Shown: positions 9,042 to 17,599 of the stretch, one piece after another | Numbering within the stretch: position 1 is the first letter of the stretch | Layout: every line of letters starts with the position of its first letter | NCBI GenBank assembly: GCA_030148005.1 | Contig: JASBUI010000025.1 | Coordinates: 1-64,000, forward strand | Origin: Paracoccaceae bacterium | Lineage (GTDB): Bacteria > Pseudomonadota > Alphaproteobacteria > Rhodobacterales > Rhodobacteraceae | Reading direction: 5' to 3' | DNA length: 64,000 bases | Program-made: the position numbers and the translations under genes | The notes under the pieces: generated by a model | What the model was told of the DNA's origin: nothing | What the model saw: only the letters and a program-made list of their open reading frames with translations | Databases searched by the model: none

Positions 9042-9263
9042 TGATTTGCGCTCACAATTCCAGTGGATTCCATGCGCCGCCTCTGCTGCGCAGACCGGCT
9101 TTGGCCCCTCAAATCCATCACCAAAGGGAACTGGTTATGCACTTTTGTTTTCAAGTCAGGTCGATAGTTTTGGACTTTCCGCCAACAGTCAAGCAAAGCG
9201 GCAAATTTTCCACTTGCACCCTGTCCAGACACGCACTAAATCCGCCCCTACCAGATTGGCAGC

Positions 9264-9338
9264 GCGGGCGTAGCTCAGGGGTAGAGCATAACCTTGCCAA
9301 GGTTAGGGTCGGGCGTTCGAATCGCCTCGCCCGCTCCA
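9264..9338 (+). tRNA. tRNA-Gly (GCC)
   Basis: 75 nt including an encoded CCA. The acceptor arm GCGGGCG pairs with CGCCCGC, the D arm is GCTC/GAGC, the anticodon stem TAACC/GGTTA holds the loop TTGCCAA (anticodon GCC), and the T loop is TTCGAAT. It is the first of two identical copies 97 bp apart. Confidence 0.97.
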
Positions 9339-9360
9339 ATCCGGTCTGATCGATGGCAGC

Positions 9361-9435
9361 GCGGGCGTAGCTCAGGGGTAGAGCATAACCTTGCCAAGGT
9401 TAGGGTCGGGCGTTCGAATCGCCTCGCCCGCTCCA
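9361..9435 (+). tRNA. tRNA-Gly (GCC), second copy
   Basis: Identical over all 75 nt to the copy at 9264-9338, including the six bases GGCAGC before it. It therefore arose by tandem duplication with a 97-bp period and about 22 bp of unrelated spacer. No integrase or attachment-site remnant is visible beside it. Confidence 0.97.
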
Positions 9436-9446
9436 TCGACATTCCC

Positions 9447-9911
9447 TTACACCGGTATCGACATCGCCGCGCGGCCGAACGTCTCGCCGTTGCGCGTGAC
9501 CGTTTCGTGGTGGTCAATCACAAAGCCCTGCCGCGCAAAGGCGCGCTGTGCCATCAGGCTGGCATGGGTGCTGAGCCGGGTGAGGCTATTCTTGCGGGCT
9601 TCGTCCGTGATCCGGCATAGAAGCGCTGAAAACAGCCCCTGCCCGCGTGCCACCGGCAGGATATATGCAAGGTCGATATATCCCTCGGGTGTCATCGTCA
9701 TGAAGCCCGTGATCGCATCTGTTTCCGCCAGCACCACATGCTGCGCCGTCAGCCGCGCAGACCAGTCAGGACCGCTGTTGGGCTGGGCCAGCCATGCGAT
9801 GCGTTGTGCCTGCGTGTAGGGACTGGGCCCCTAATGGATGGCGCGGAACATCACGATCCCCAGCGCGTCGGCATCGGCTTCGGTGGCAGTGCGCAGCTTG
9901 GGCTCTGTCAT
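9447..9911 (-). pseudogene. GNAT acetyltransferase with an in-frame amber codon
   Basis: From ATG 9911 (AAGGA upstream) the frame reads MTEPKLRTATEADADAL and continues to FRAIH, meets TAG at 9831-9833, and continues in the same frame with GPSPYTQAQRIAWLA to the stop at 9447, 155 codons in all. The second part carries the GNAT acetyl-CoA loop (ILPVARGQGLFSALL). The protein is a normal-length GNAT acetyltransferase apart from one codon; a G-to-T change of GAG would explain it. GNAT enzymes acetylate amines or protein N-termini; the substrate here is unknown. It lies divergent from hisB. Confidence 0.85.
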
Positions 9912-10031
9912 GGTCGGCATTCCTTTTGTGACGTGACAGAGATGCACGGATGAAAGCGCATCTGCAACAAGGCCTTGGCGCATGCGGCAGGCCCGCCTAT
10001 AAGGCCGCGACACTTGCCAAGGAGAGGCGAT

Positions 10032-10619
10032 ATGCGCAGCGCCACAGTGACCCGCAATACGGCCGAGACCAAGATCACCGTTGAGGTGAAACTTGACGGC
10101 TCCGGGCAGTATGACAACCAGACCGGAGTCGGGTTTTTCGACCACATGCTGGATCAGCTTGCGCGCCATTCCCTGATCGACATGAAGGTCCGCTGCGACG
10201 GCGATCTGCATATCGACGACCACCACACGGTCGAGGATGTGGGCATCGCTTTGGGCCAAGCCCTGACACAAGCCATGGGCGACAAGCGCGGCATCGTCCG
10301 GTACGGCGCCTGCCTTCTGCCGATGGACGACGCTCTGGTGCGGGCAGCACTTGACCTGTCGGCGCGACCCTTCCTCGTGTGGAACGTGGACTTGCCGTCC
10401 GCCAAGATCGGCACCTTCGACACAGAGTTGGTGCGCGAGTTCTTTCAGGCGCTCAGCACCCATGGCGGCATCACCCTGCATGTGGACATGCTGCATGGTG
10501 TGAACAGCCACCACATCGCCGAAGCCGCGTTCAAGGCGGTGGCCCGCAGCCTGCGCGATGCATTGGAGGTCGACCCGCGCAAGGCGGATGCGATCCCGTC
10601 GACCAAAGGTGCTTTGTAA
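10032..10619 (+). CDS. hisB: imidazoleglycerol-phosphate dehydratase
   Basis: 195 residues, the monofunctional IGPD form (no N-terminal phosphatase domain). It catalyses dehydration of imidazoleglycerol phosphate in histidine synthesis. Metal-binding motifs [12 protein letters not shown] and [25 protein letters not shown]-type segments are present. Start ATG 10032 has AAGGAGAGG upstream. It is immediately followed, without any gap, by the GTG start of hisH. The divergent neighbour is the broken GNAT gene, so the 120 bp between them should hold the hisB promoter. Confidence 0.97.
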   Translation: MRSATVTRNTAETKITVEVKLDGSGQYDNQTGVGFFDHMLDQLARHSLIDMKVRCDGDLHIDDHHTVEDVGIALGQALTQAMGDKRGIVRYGACLLPMDDALVRAALDLSARPFLVWNVDLPSAKIGTFDTELVREFFQALSTHGGITLHVDMLHGVNSHHIAEAAFKAVARSLRDALEVDPRKADAIPSTKGAL

Positions 10620-11255
10620 GTGCTGACAGCCATCATCGACTACGAAAGCGGCAACCTTCATTCCGCCGAAAAGGCGTTTCAGCGGATGGCGTTGGACGTG
10701 GGCGCGGGCGATGTCGTCGTCACCTCTGACCCTGATGTCATCGCGGGGGCAGACCGGCTGGTCCTGCCCGGCGATGGCGCGTTTCCGGCCTGTGCCGCGG
10801 CCCTGCGCGCCTCTGGTGCCTTTGCCGCGATGATCGAGGCGGTCGAGGTCAAGGCGCGGCCTTTCCTCGGCATCTGCGTCGGCATGCAGTTGATGGCGCG
10901 CGAGGGGCTGGAATACACCCCGACAGAAGGTCTGGGCTGGATCGACGGTGTGGTCGAACGGATCGCCCCGGCGGGCGCAGGCATGAAAGTCCCGCATATG
11001 GGTTGGAACGATCTGGTGATCGACGCCACGCACCCGGTGCTGGACGGGGTCGCGACAGGCGAGCACGCGTATTTCGTGCATTCCTACCAGATGCGCGTCG
11101 ACACGCCGGCCCAGCGCGTCGCACATGTGGATTATGGCGGCGATGTCACCGCCGTGGTGGCACGGGACAATATGGTGGGGTTCCAGTTCCACCCGGAAAA
11201 AAGCGCCGCCACCGGCCTGCGGATGATCGCCAATTTCCTGCGTTGGGCGCCCTGA
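10620..11255 (+). CDS. hisH: imidazole glycerol phosphate synthase, glutaminase subunit
   Basis: 211 residues, a class I glutamine amidotransferase. It supplies ammonia to HisF. The nucleophile is in GICVGMQLM, and the His/Glu of the triad are in FQFHPEKS. It starts with GTG directly after the hisB TAA, so translation is coupled. Its partner hisF is 3.4 kb downstream rather than adjacent. Confidence 0.97.
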   Translation: MLTAIIDYESGNLHSAEKAFQRMALDVGAGDVVVTSDPDVIAGADRLVLPGDGAFPACAAALRASGAFAAMIEAVEVKARPFLGICVGMQLMAREGLEYTPTEGLGWIDGVVERIAPAGAGMKVPHMGWNDLVIDATHPVLDGVATGEHAYFVHSYQMRVDTPAQRVAHVDYGGDVTAVVARDNMVGFQFHPEKSAATGLRMIANFLRWAP

Positions 11256-11300
11256 ACGCGCAGGAACCGGGTCGCCTCACGCGGTATCACGGCCAAGAGT

Positions 11301-11322
11301 GATGTCCTGACCACAGGACATC
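11301..11322 (+). promoter_or_regulatory. hairpin covering the LysE ribosome binding site
   Basis: GATGTCCT (11301-11308) and AGGACATC (11315-11322) are perfect 8-bp inverted repeats with loop GACCAC. The only Shine-Dalgarno-like sequence for the LysE gene (AGGA, 11315-11318) lies in the 3' arm and the ATG is four bases after the hairpin, so folding would hide the start. A DNA operator is the alternative. Confidence 0.5.
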
Positions 11323-11325
11323 CTA

Positions 11326-11922
11326 ATGACCGAAACAATCCTCGCCCTTTTGATCTTCCTCTTCCCACTGGCCTACAGCCCCGGCCCCGGCAACATGCTT
11401 TTTGCCGCCAATGGCGCGCTGTTCGGGTTCCGGGCGACGCTCCCCGCCAGCATCGGCTATCATCTTGCCACGTGGATCGTGACATTGGGCCTCGGGTTTG
11501 GCCTCCTCGGCGTTTTCGAGACATGGCCGATGCTGTTTCCCGTGCTCAAGACGGCGGGTGCGGCCTATGTCCTGTGGCTGGCGCTCAAACTCTGGCGCAC
11601 CAGAACATCGACATCCGCGCAAACCCCGCGCCCGGCGTCCTTCACCGATGGGGTGATGCTGCTGCTTCTCAACCCCAAGGCCTACGTCATCATTGCGCTG
11701 ATGTTCTCGCAGTTCCTGTCCCCGGCAGAGCCACATGTCCTGACGGCCGTTCTGCTGCTCACGACCGTGTTCACGCTCAACAACCTTGTGGCTTTTTCGA
11801 CATGGACGCTGATCGGAGACCGCCTTGCCCGCGCGTTCCGTGAAGACCAGAGCGCGGTCTGGCTGAACCGGAGTTTTGCAGCAATATTGGTGGGCGTGGC
11901 GACATGGATGCTCCTCGCGTGA
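11326..11922 (+). CDS. LysE/RhtB family amino-acid exporter
   Basis: 198 residues with five to six transmembrane helices and the family motif SPGPGNMLFAANGALFG after the first helix. Family members export lysine, arginine, threonine, homoserine or homoserine lactones; the substrate cannot be told. It follows hisH by 70 bp on the same strand. Its ribosome binding site is inside a perfect hairpin. Confidence 0.88.
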   Translation: MTETILALLIFLFPLAYSPGPGNMLFAANGALFGFRATLPASIGYHLATWIVTLGLGFGLLGVFETWPMLFPVLKTAGAAYVLWLALKLWRTRTSTSAQTPRPASFTDGVMLLLLNPKAYVIIALMFSQFLSPAEPHVLTAVLLLTTVFTLNNLVAFSTWTLIGDRLARAFREDQSAVWLNRSFAAILVGVATWMLLA

Positions 11923-12001
11923 CGCGCTGCGCGCCTCTCATCCGCCCGGGCTAGACACAGCGCCCCCTCTTCTTCGGTTTACAAATTCTTTTGGGGGGTC
12001 T

Positions 12002-12048
12002 GGGGGGCAACGCCCCCCGGCAGGTCGCGGGGGCAACGCCCCCGCGAC
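12002..12048. terminator. double GC hairpin between convergent genes
   Basis: Two stem-loops with the same AAC loop: GGGGGGC-AAC-GCCCCCC (12002-12018) and an 11-bp perfect stem from GTCGCGGGGGC (12024) to GCCCCCGCGAC (12048). They sit between the LysE and DUF2147 stops and could terminate both transcripts. A GTATTTG-type motif lies beside them at 11967-11994 on the minus strand. Confidence 0.6.
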
Positions 12049-12055
12049 ACAAGGA

Positions 12056-12442
12056 TCACTTCACGCGCGTCCAGGTCTGACCACGGCAGATACCCAAAAC
12101 GCAGCCTTCGACCTTCAACTGGTTGCCGCTCAGCGTCATCTTTGAGTTGTAGGTCTTGTCGCGGTCCGGTGCCCAGATCTTGCCGCCCTTGTAGGCGCCA
12201 TTGCCTTCGGGCTTCATGCCCCAGATCATCTGCTTGCCGATATTGGGCGACGCGATCTTCTTGCCAGCGGAATCATACCCCTGCCCAAGCACGCCGCAAA
12301 TCTCGGCGCCGCAGGTGCTGATGGTGACCAGCCCGTAATTGCCGTCATCACCCGGCTGGGTCTTCCATGTGCCTTCCACCGGATCGGCAAAGGCGGCGCT
12401 GGCGGCCAGCACGAGGCTTGCGGCGAGTGTCATCAGTCTCAT
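12056..12442 (-). CDS. DUF2147 family exported protein
   Basis: 128 residues with a signal peptide (cleavage near AAFADPVEG). DUF2147 beta-rich domain: VEGTWKTQPGDDGNYGLV, two cysteine pairs (CGAEICG and CVLGICRG) and the terminal GQTWTRVK. Probably periplasmic; function unknown in the family. Start ATG 12442 has AGGGAGGAG upstream. It lies convergent to LysE and divergent from hisA. Confidence 0.85.
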   Translation of the reverse strand: MRLMTLAASLVLAASAAFADPVEGTWKTQPGDDGNYGLVTISTCGAEICGVLGQGYDSAGKKIASPNIGKQMIWGMKPEGNGAYKGGKIWAPDRDKTYNSKMTLSGNQLKVEGCVLGICRGQTWTRVK

Positions 12443-12578
12443 CTCTGTCTCCTCCCTCAGAGTGGTGCAAAAACTCTGAACCGAGCTTGCAAATCCAATC
12501 AAGATTGACGCTGGGTCGCGTTGCATGTGCCGTTCCGTCATGTCAAAGCGCAGGGGACATTTGACCGGAGACCGCGCC

Positions 12579-13301
12579 ATGATCCTCTATCCCGCCATCG
12601 ACCTCAAAGACGGTCAGGCCGTCCGCCTGCTGCGCGGCGACATGGAAAAATCCACCGTCTTCAACGACGATCCCGCCGCGCAGGCGATGGAGTTTGTCGA
12701 GGCGGGCTGCGAGTGGCTGCATCTGGTCGACCTGAACGGCGCATTCGCAGGTGAGCCGGTCAACGCGGCAGCGGTTGAAGCGATTCTGGAGCGCTGCAAA
12801 GTGCCTGCGCAGCTGGGCGGCGGCATCCGCGACATGGCCACCATCGAACGCTGGCTCGACAAGGGTCTGCAGCGGGTGATCCTCGGCACCGTCGCGGTTG
12901 AAAACCCCGATCTCGTGCGCGAGGCAGCACGCGCCTTTCCAGGCCATGTCGCCGTCGGCATCGACGCGCGCAACGGGCGCGTGGCGACAAAGGGCTGGGC
13001 CGAGGAAACCGACGTGATGGTCACCGATCTGGCCCGCTCCTTCGAGGACGCGGGTGTTGCGGCAATCATCTACACAGACATCAACCGTGACGGTGCGATG
13101 CAGGGGCCGAACGTGGAAGCCACCGCCGATCTGGCGCGCGCCGTGTCGATCCCTGTCATCGCCTCGGGCGGTGTGTCGTCACTGGACGACCTGATCGCCC
13201 TGCGCGATTGCGGCGCGGACCTCAATGGCGCAATTTCAGGCCGCGCGCTTTATGATGGCGCAATTGACCTGAAAGCGGCGCTGGCAGCTCTTCGCAGTTA
13301 A
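12579..13301 (+). CDS. hisA: ProFAR isomerase
   Basis: 240 residues, a TIM barrel converting ProFAR to PRFAR. The N-terminal motif [16 protein letters not shown] and the phosphate-binding [10 protein letters not shown] near the C-terminus are present. The frame is open upstream to 12525, but ATG 12579 (GGAG upstream) gives the family N-terminus [12 protein letters not shown]. It ends overlapping the convergent DUF302 gene by 4 bp. By hand count its leucines include six CTC and two CTT. Confidence 0.97.
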   Translation: MILYPAIDLKDGQAVRLLRGDMEKSTVFNDDPAAQAMEFVEAGCEWLHLVDLNGAFAGEPVNAAAVEAILERCKVPAQLGGGIRDMATIERWLDKGLQRVILGTVAVENPDLVREAARAFPGHVAVGIDARNGRVATKGWAEETDVMVTDLARSFEDAGVAAIIYTDINRDGAMQGPNVEATADLARAVSIPVIASGGVSSLDDLIALRDCGADLNGAISGRALYDGAIDLKAALAALRS

Positions 13302-13750
13302 TTTTCCGCCATATCGGTGAACTTCGCCAAGGCCCCCGCCATGGTCTTGAGATAGGCGGCATCCTTGGGCACACCGCCCAGCTTCCCCAACATCTCTGCA
13401 GGCTCTTCGTAGACGATTTTGGTGGCACCCAAGGCGTCTTCATAGACCAACACCTTGAGCGGCAAGTACAAACCGGAAACCGGATCGTCCTTGATGGCCG
13501 GGGTGCCCACCTTCGGATTGCCGAAAATCAGCACTTCCGACGCGCCGATGTCTTCGCCGATGGATGCTGCCCCTGCTCCGTGATCGATCCGGGCGAAGAT
13601 GGTCAGGCCCGCCCCTTCCATCGCGGTCACCATCGCATCCACGGTTTCGGTCACGCCCAAAGCGCTGTCTTTGCGCATCAACCCGTTGTCACCGGCCGCA
13701 ACCATCGTGCCCGCGACCGCAAGGCCAGCTGCAAGAATCACGTGCTTCAT
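13298..13750 (-). CDS. DUF302 family exported protein
   Basis: 150 residues from ATG 13750, which has AGGGGG at proper spacing; an ATG two codons earlier is too close to it. A signal peptide is followed by a DUF302 domain: [34 protein letters not shown] and [10 protein letters not shown]. The family is found as small periplasmic or cytoplasmic proteins, some linked to metal or redox functions; the role is unknown. It is convergent with hisA and overlaps it by 4 bp. Confidence 0.88.
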   Translation of the reverse strand: MKHVILAAGLAVAGTMVAAGDNGLMRKDSALGVTETVDAMVTAMEGAGLTIFARIDHGAGAASIGEDIGASEVLIFGNPKVGTPAIKDDPVSGLYLPLKVLVYEDALGATKIVYEEPAEMLGKLGGVPKDAAYLKTMAGALAKFTDMAEN

Positions 13751-13835
13751 ATCCATCCCCCTGTTTGCGTGTTCAAAGGGTCAGGCAGTTCCAGTTCACT
13801 TGATATGCACGTTGGCGTGAGTGGCGCAGGTCCGC

Positions 13836-14594
13836 TCAGATCGACCCGGCTTCAACCATGAAATTGTTGGCCGTGCACATGGCCGCGTCATCCGAAGCAA
13901 GAAACAGCACCATGCGCGCCACGTAGACAGGCTCGATCAGGTCGGGCAGGCACTGGTTCTGGCGGTGCTTCTCCAACGCCTCGGGCGTCGCCCAAAGCTC
14001 TTTCTGCCGGTCGGTCATGATCCAGCCGGGCACCACGGTGTTCACCCGGATACGGTGCCCTCCCAGATCCCGCGCCATAGTGCGCGTCAGACCATGCACC
14101 GCGCCCTTGGCCGTGACATAGGCGGGCATGTTGCCGACCGCTTCCCACCAGCTGTTGGAACTCATGTTGATGATCGACCCACCCCCTGCGTCGATCATGT
14201 CGGGTGCCACCGCCTGAATGGCAAAGAACATGTGCCGCAGGTTGGTCGCCTGACGTTCATCCCAATACTCGGGTGTCACCTCGCGCCAGTTGTGACGGTC
14301 GTCGCGGGCTGCGTTGTTCACCAACACCTGCGCAGGGCCAAGCCTCGCCTTCAGCTTGGCAAACGCCTCCTGCAGCGCCGCAATATCGCGCAGATCAGCC
14401 TGTTCCCACGCCACTGTACCCTCGGTCGCATCAACCAGCGCCTCGGCGCCAGCAACGTCGAGATCAACAAAGCCAACCTTTGCGCCTTGCGCCGCAAAGG
14501 CTTTGACGATCTCGGCCCCGATGCCCGACGCACCGCCGGTAACGAACACGGTTTTGCCACTCAGGCTGGGATAACGGGCGAACGTGTCGGGCAT
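13836..14594 (-). CDS. SDR dehydrogenase similar to Caulobacter D-xylose 1-dehydrogenase (XylB)
   Basis: 252 residues, a Rossmann-fold NAD(P) enzyme. Cofactor motif TGGASGIG (19-26), NNAARDDRH (93-101), catalytic S145/S146, Y159 and K163 (YVTAK). The pattern of [33 protein letters not shown] and [12 protein letters not shown] follows my memory of Caulobacter XylB closely. The substrate is therefore probably an aldose such as xylose or arabinose, although no xylonate pathway genes are nearby. Start ATG 14594 has AAGGAGG upstream. It is divergent from hisF. Confidence 0.75.
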   Translation of the reverse strand: MPDTFARYPSLSGKTVFVTGGASGIGAEIVKAFAAQGAKVGFVDLDVAGAEALVDATEGTVAWEQADLRDIAALQEAFAKLKARLGPAQVLVNNAARDDRHNWREVTPEYWDERQATNLRHMFFAIQAVAPDMIDAGGGSIINMSSNSWWEAVGNMPAYVTAKGAVHGLTRTMARDLGGHRIRVNTVVPGWIMTDRQKELWATPEALEKHRQNQCLPDLIEPVYVARMVLFLASDDAAMCTANNFMVEAGSI

Positions 14595-14682
14595 GGGAAA
14601 CCTCCTTCTTTTCGATGGTCCCACGCATAATGCGCAACACGCAGGCTTCACAAGCGGCGATCTTCGGGGTACGCGATGGCCC

Positions 14683-15444
14683 ATGTTGAAGACCCGCATC
14701 ATCCCCTGTCTCGATGTCGCCGATGGCCGCGTGGTCAAGGGTGTCAATTTCGTCGATCTGCGCGACGCCGGTGATCCGGTGGACGCCGCCCGCGCTTACG
14801 ACGCGGCGGGGGCGGACGAGATCTGCTTTCTCGACATTCACGCCACCCATGAAAACCGCGGCACGATGTTCGACGTGGTGACACGCACAGCGGAACAATG
14901 CTTCATCCCGCTGACCGTGGGCGGCGGGGTGCGCACCGTGGCAGACGTGCGGGCGCTCTTGCTGGCAGGGGCCGACAAGGTGTCGTTCAACTCCGCCGCC
15001 GTCGCAAACCCGGATGTGGTGGCCGAGGCAGCCGACCAGTTCGGCACCCAGTGCATCGTGGTCGCCATCGACGCCAAGACGGTAGAGCCGGGTCGGTGGG
15101 AGATTTTCACCCATGGCGGCCGCAAATCCACCGGCATCGACGCTGTTGAGTTCGCCAAGACGGTCGTCGCCAAGGGGGCGGGGGAAATCCTTCTGACCTC
15201 GATGGACCGGGACGGGACCAAGGCGGGGTTCAACCTGCCGCTCACCCGCGCGATTTCCGATGCGGTGGATGTCCCGGTGATCGCAAGTGGCGGCGTAGGT
15301 ACTCTGGATCACCTTATTGAAGGTGTGACCCAAGGTGGTGCCAGCGCGGTGCTGGCGGCGTCGATCTTCCATTTCGGCGAATACACGATTGGCGAGGCCA
15401 AGGCCCACATGGCCGCGGCCGGCATCCCGGTGAGGCTGACATGA
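14683..15444 (+). CDS. hisF: imidazole glycerol phosphate synthase, cyclase subunit
   Basis: 253 residues, the TIM-barrel partner of HisH. The N-terminus [20 protein letters not shown] and [12 protein letters not shown] near the end are diagnostic. The frame extends upstream to 14584, but ATG 14683 gives the family N-terminus. The stop overlaps the hisE start (ATGA), so the two are translationally coupled. Confidence 0.97.
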   Translation: MLKTRIIPCLDVADGRVVKGVNFVDLRDAGDPVDAARAYDAAGADEICFLDIHATHENRGTMFDVVTRTAEQCFIPLTVGGGVRTVADVRALLLAGADKVSFNSAAVANPDVVAEAADQFGTQCIVVAIDAKTVEPGRWEIFTHGGRKSTGIDAVEFAKTVVAKGAGEILLTSMDRDGTKAGFNLPLTRAISDAVDVPVIASGGVGTLDHLIEGVTQGGASAVLAASIFHFGEYTIGEAKAHMAAAGIPVRLT

Positions 15445-15749
15445 CGCTGGAAGAGCTGGAACAGATCGTCGCCGCACGGGCAAGTGCGTCCACTGACGAA
15501 AGCTGGACAGCCAAACTGCTGGCCAAGGGCCCGGAAAAATGCGCCGAAAAGTTTGGTGAAGAGTCCATCGAGGCCATCATCGAAGCCATCAAGGGCGACC
15601 GCGACCGCCTGACCTCGGAAGCGGCGGACGTGCTGTTCCACCTGCTGGTGATGCTGAAATCCCGCGATGTGGCACTGGCCGATGTGATGGCGGAACTGGC
15701 GCGCCGTCAGGGGCAATCGGGCCTGCAGGAAAAAGCCAGCCGGTCCTGA
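15441..15749 (+). CDS. hisE: phosphoribosyl-ATP diphosphatase
   Basis: 102 residues, an all-alpha MazG-like enzyme hydrolysing PR-ATP to PR-AMP. The metal-binding EEs are in [14 protein letters not shown], followed by [14 protein letters not shown]. It is a stand-alone protein, not fused to HisI; hisI is not in the window. Its ATG overlaps the hisF stop by four bases. Confidence 0.96.
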   Translation: MTLEELEQIVAARASASTDESWTAKLLAKGPEKCAEKFGEESIEAIIEAIKGDRDRLTSEAADVLFHLLVMLKSRDVALADVMAELARRQGQSGLQEKASRS

Positions 15750-15790
15750 TCTTCTCTGGTTTCAAAATACTTCGGGGTTTGCGGCGTCGT

Positions 15791-15811
15791 CCATTGGGCT
15801 TGAACCAATGG
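15791..15811. terminator. inverted repeat after hisE
   Basis: CCATTGG-GCTTGAA-CCAATGG forms a 7-bp stem, extended by GTCC/GGAC further out. It lies between hisE and the convergent CoA-binding gene, with a GTATTTTG motif (15751-15777, minus strand) beside it. There is no strong T run. Confidence 0.4.
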
Positions 15812-15884
15812 CGCACCAACGGACGACCCCAGGCTTTTTCGTCCACGGAAACGCACGATGCGTCGCCGCATCGTCCGCCCACCC

Positions 15885-16352
15885 TCAGAGCTTGGACGAG
15901 ATGATCCCGGTGTTGAATCCACCCATGCGAAGCTCTCCAAAAAGGCGCTGGTATTCGATCTTGGGACAGCGGTTCATCACCACGTCCACCCCCCGCGCCC
16001 CGGCCTTGGCAGCAGCCTCCGCATTCTCGACCCCGATCTGCATCCACACGGTCTGCAAGTCTGGAAACTGCTCCAACGCCTCATCCACGATGGGCGGCAC
16101 GGCGTCCGAGCGACGGAAGATATCCACCATATCGACCTTGGCCTCGATATCCGCCAGCGACGCCTTCACTTCGGCGCCGAACAGGCGTTCACCCGCATGG
16201 CCCGGGTTCACCGGGATCACCGTAAACCCCTTCAGCGCCAGGTAGCGCGCGACGTAATAAGACGGGCGCACCGGGTTGAGCGACACCCCCACCACCGCAA
16301 CCGTCTTGGTACGTTTCAGGATCGTGCGCAGGAAATCATCTGAATAGGTCAT
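15885..16352 (-). CDS. CoA-binding domain protein (YccU-like)
   Basis: 155 residues, a single Rossmann-like CoA_binding domain: VAVVGVSLNPVRPSYYVARYL, VIPVNPGHAGERLFG, DMVDIFRRSDAVPPIVDEAL and GVDVVMNRCPKIEYQ. These small cytoplasmic proteins resemble the N-terminal domain of succinyl-CoA synthetase alpha; their role is not established. Start ATG 16352. It is convergent with hisE. Confidence 0.9.
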   Translation of the reverse strand: MTYSDDFLRTILKRTKTVAVVGVSLNPVRPSYYVARYLALKGFTVIPVNPGHAGERLFGAEVKASLADIEAKVDMVDIFRRSDAVPPIVDEALEQFPDLQTVWMQIGVENAEAAAKAGARGVDVVMNRCPKIEYQRLFGELRMGGFNTGIISSKL

Positions 16353-16387
16353 GCCCCATCTCTACCCGGTCGCGCGGCAAAGAAAAA

Positions 16388-16410
16388 GCGCCCAAGGAAG
16401 CCTTGGGCGC
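16388..16410 (-). terminator. Rho-independent terminator of the DUF2235 gene
   Basis: Perfect 10-bp stem GCGCCCAAGG / CCTTGGGCGC with a 3-base loop, followed on the minus strand by TTTTTCTTT. It lies 130 bp after the DUF2235 stop. Confidence 0.85.
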
Positions 16411-16540
16411 AAGTGTTGGAACGAGGGACAGTGTAGGTGCTGCGGGTGTTCCATTCCCGCGCTCCTTGAGTCTCAGATAGGCGCGAAATTCGCGGTTTAA
16501 AGGGAAGAAAGGCTGGATTTGGTCACAGAATCGTCAGAAC

Positions 16541-17599
16541 TCACGGCACCAAAGGTTCTGGCACAACCTTGGGCTGCGTGACGTGCAGGGTTTCGTGGAC
16601 ACGCTCGGACCGGTCCTCTCCGACGCGGCGCTGTCGGCGGTAGAGAAACAGCTTTCCCCAGCCCTTCCAGTTGCCCGAGGACGGCGCGTGCACGTTCTGC
16701 GGAAACCGCATCCGCCACCCTTCGGGAAGCGGCAGGCCCGCCGTTTCGGCGCGGTCCAGCATCCAGACCAGAGGGATATTGGCCAGCGGACGGGCCTCTT
16801 CGTGGCCGCGCAGCTGGCCTCCCACATCGCCATGCACCCCTTTGAACCACACCTGTTCGACATGGCCTTTAAAGCCGGGCGGGCAGGACCAGAGCACCGG
16901 TTCATAGGCCATGCGCCGCTCGTGATAGGCCAGAGCGTGCAGACCGCACTGAATCGACGGCCCCAGTTGGTCATTGTGAAACGCGTGCTTGTCGTTGGTG
17001 AACCGCCACAGGATCGGCAGACGCATGCCCAGCGCCTTGACCGTGTCCCAGACACCGACCACCGCAATCGCGGTTTCCGGATGACAGAACAGCCGTGCGA
17101 AATCCTCTGCGACCGGGCTGTCGGCGGCAAAGCGGTAATGCGCATAGACCTGCCGGATGTTGCGTTCGGTGGCGTGTTCGGCACGCACCAGCCCGACGCG
17201 GTCAATCACCCCGGCCAGCGAACGCACCGCGTAGGCACCACGGGAATAGCCGAACAGGAAAATCCGATCCCCCGGCATGTACCGCGAGGCGAGGAACCCG
17301 TACGCTCGGCAGATCTGGCGGTTGATGCCGCGCCCGACAGCAATGTCGGAGGCGCTGCGCCAATCAGACCATTGCAGCCCGGATTCGTAGTACAGCGACA
17401 GATCGCCCCGAACTTCCTGCAGCAAACGGAACAGGCGTCCCGCGTTGGTCTCGCAACCCGGTTCGAGCGAAGACAATGTCCCGTCGAGGATGATCACATG
17501 GGTGCGCGGCCCGCGACGGACCGTGACGGGTGACTGGTCTGCCGAAAACCTCCGGCGGAACCAGCCAAGAACAGTGTCACTCAGCCGCGACGCGCGCAT
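16541..17599 (-). CDS. DUF2235 alpha/beta hydrolase (Tle1-type lipase fold)
   Basis: 352 residues from ATG 17599. A DUF2235 domain covers most of it: HVIILDGTLSSLEPG at the start, the nucleophile elbow GYSRGAYAVRSLAG (GxSxG), VGVWDTVKALG, and VWFKGVHGDVGG with the catalytic Asp/His region. The same fold occurs in type VI phospholipase effectors (Tle1), but no T6SS gene is near. The start overlaps the upstream CoxL-like gene by 23 bp and has only a weak ribosome binding site, so it is probably translationally coupled. Longer in-frame starts up to 17686 exist. It ends in a clear terminator. Confidence 0.8.
   Translation of the reverse strand: MRASRLSDTVLGWFRRRFSADQSPVTVRRGPRTHVIILDGTLSSLEPGCETNAGRLFRLLQEVRGDLSLYYESGLQWSDWRSASDIAVGRGINRQICRAYGFLASRYMPGDRIFLFGYSRGAYAVRSLAGVIDRVGLVRAEHATERNIRQVYAHYRFAADSPVAEDFARLFCHPETAIAVVGVWDTVKALGMRLPILWRFTNDKHAFHNDQLGPSIQCGLHALAYHERRMAYEPVLWSCPPGFKGHVEQVWFKGVHGDVGGQLRGHEEARPLANIPLVWMLDRAETAGLPLPEGWRMRFPQNVHAPSSGNWKGWGKLFLYRRQRRVGEDRSERVHETLHVTQPKVVPEPLVP

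Noticed and set aside
9264-9435. tRNA pair as a possible integration site
   Set aside because: No integrase, no partial tRNA repeat further away, and normal chromosomal genes on both sides.
9834-11192. Long minus-strand frame across hisB and hisH
   Set aside because: Only its last 26 codons (from ATG 9911) are real, as the start of the GNAT gene; the rest is antisense to hisB/hisH.
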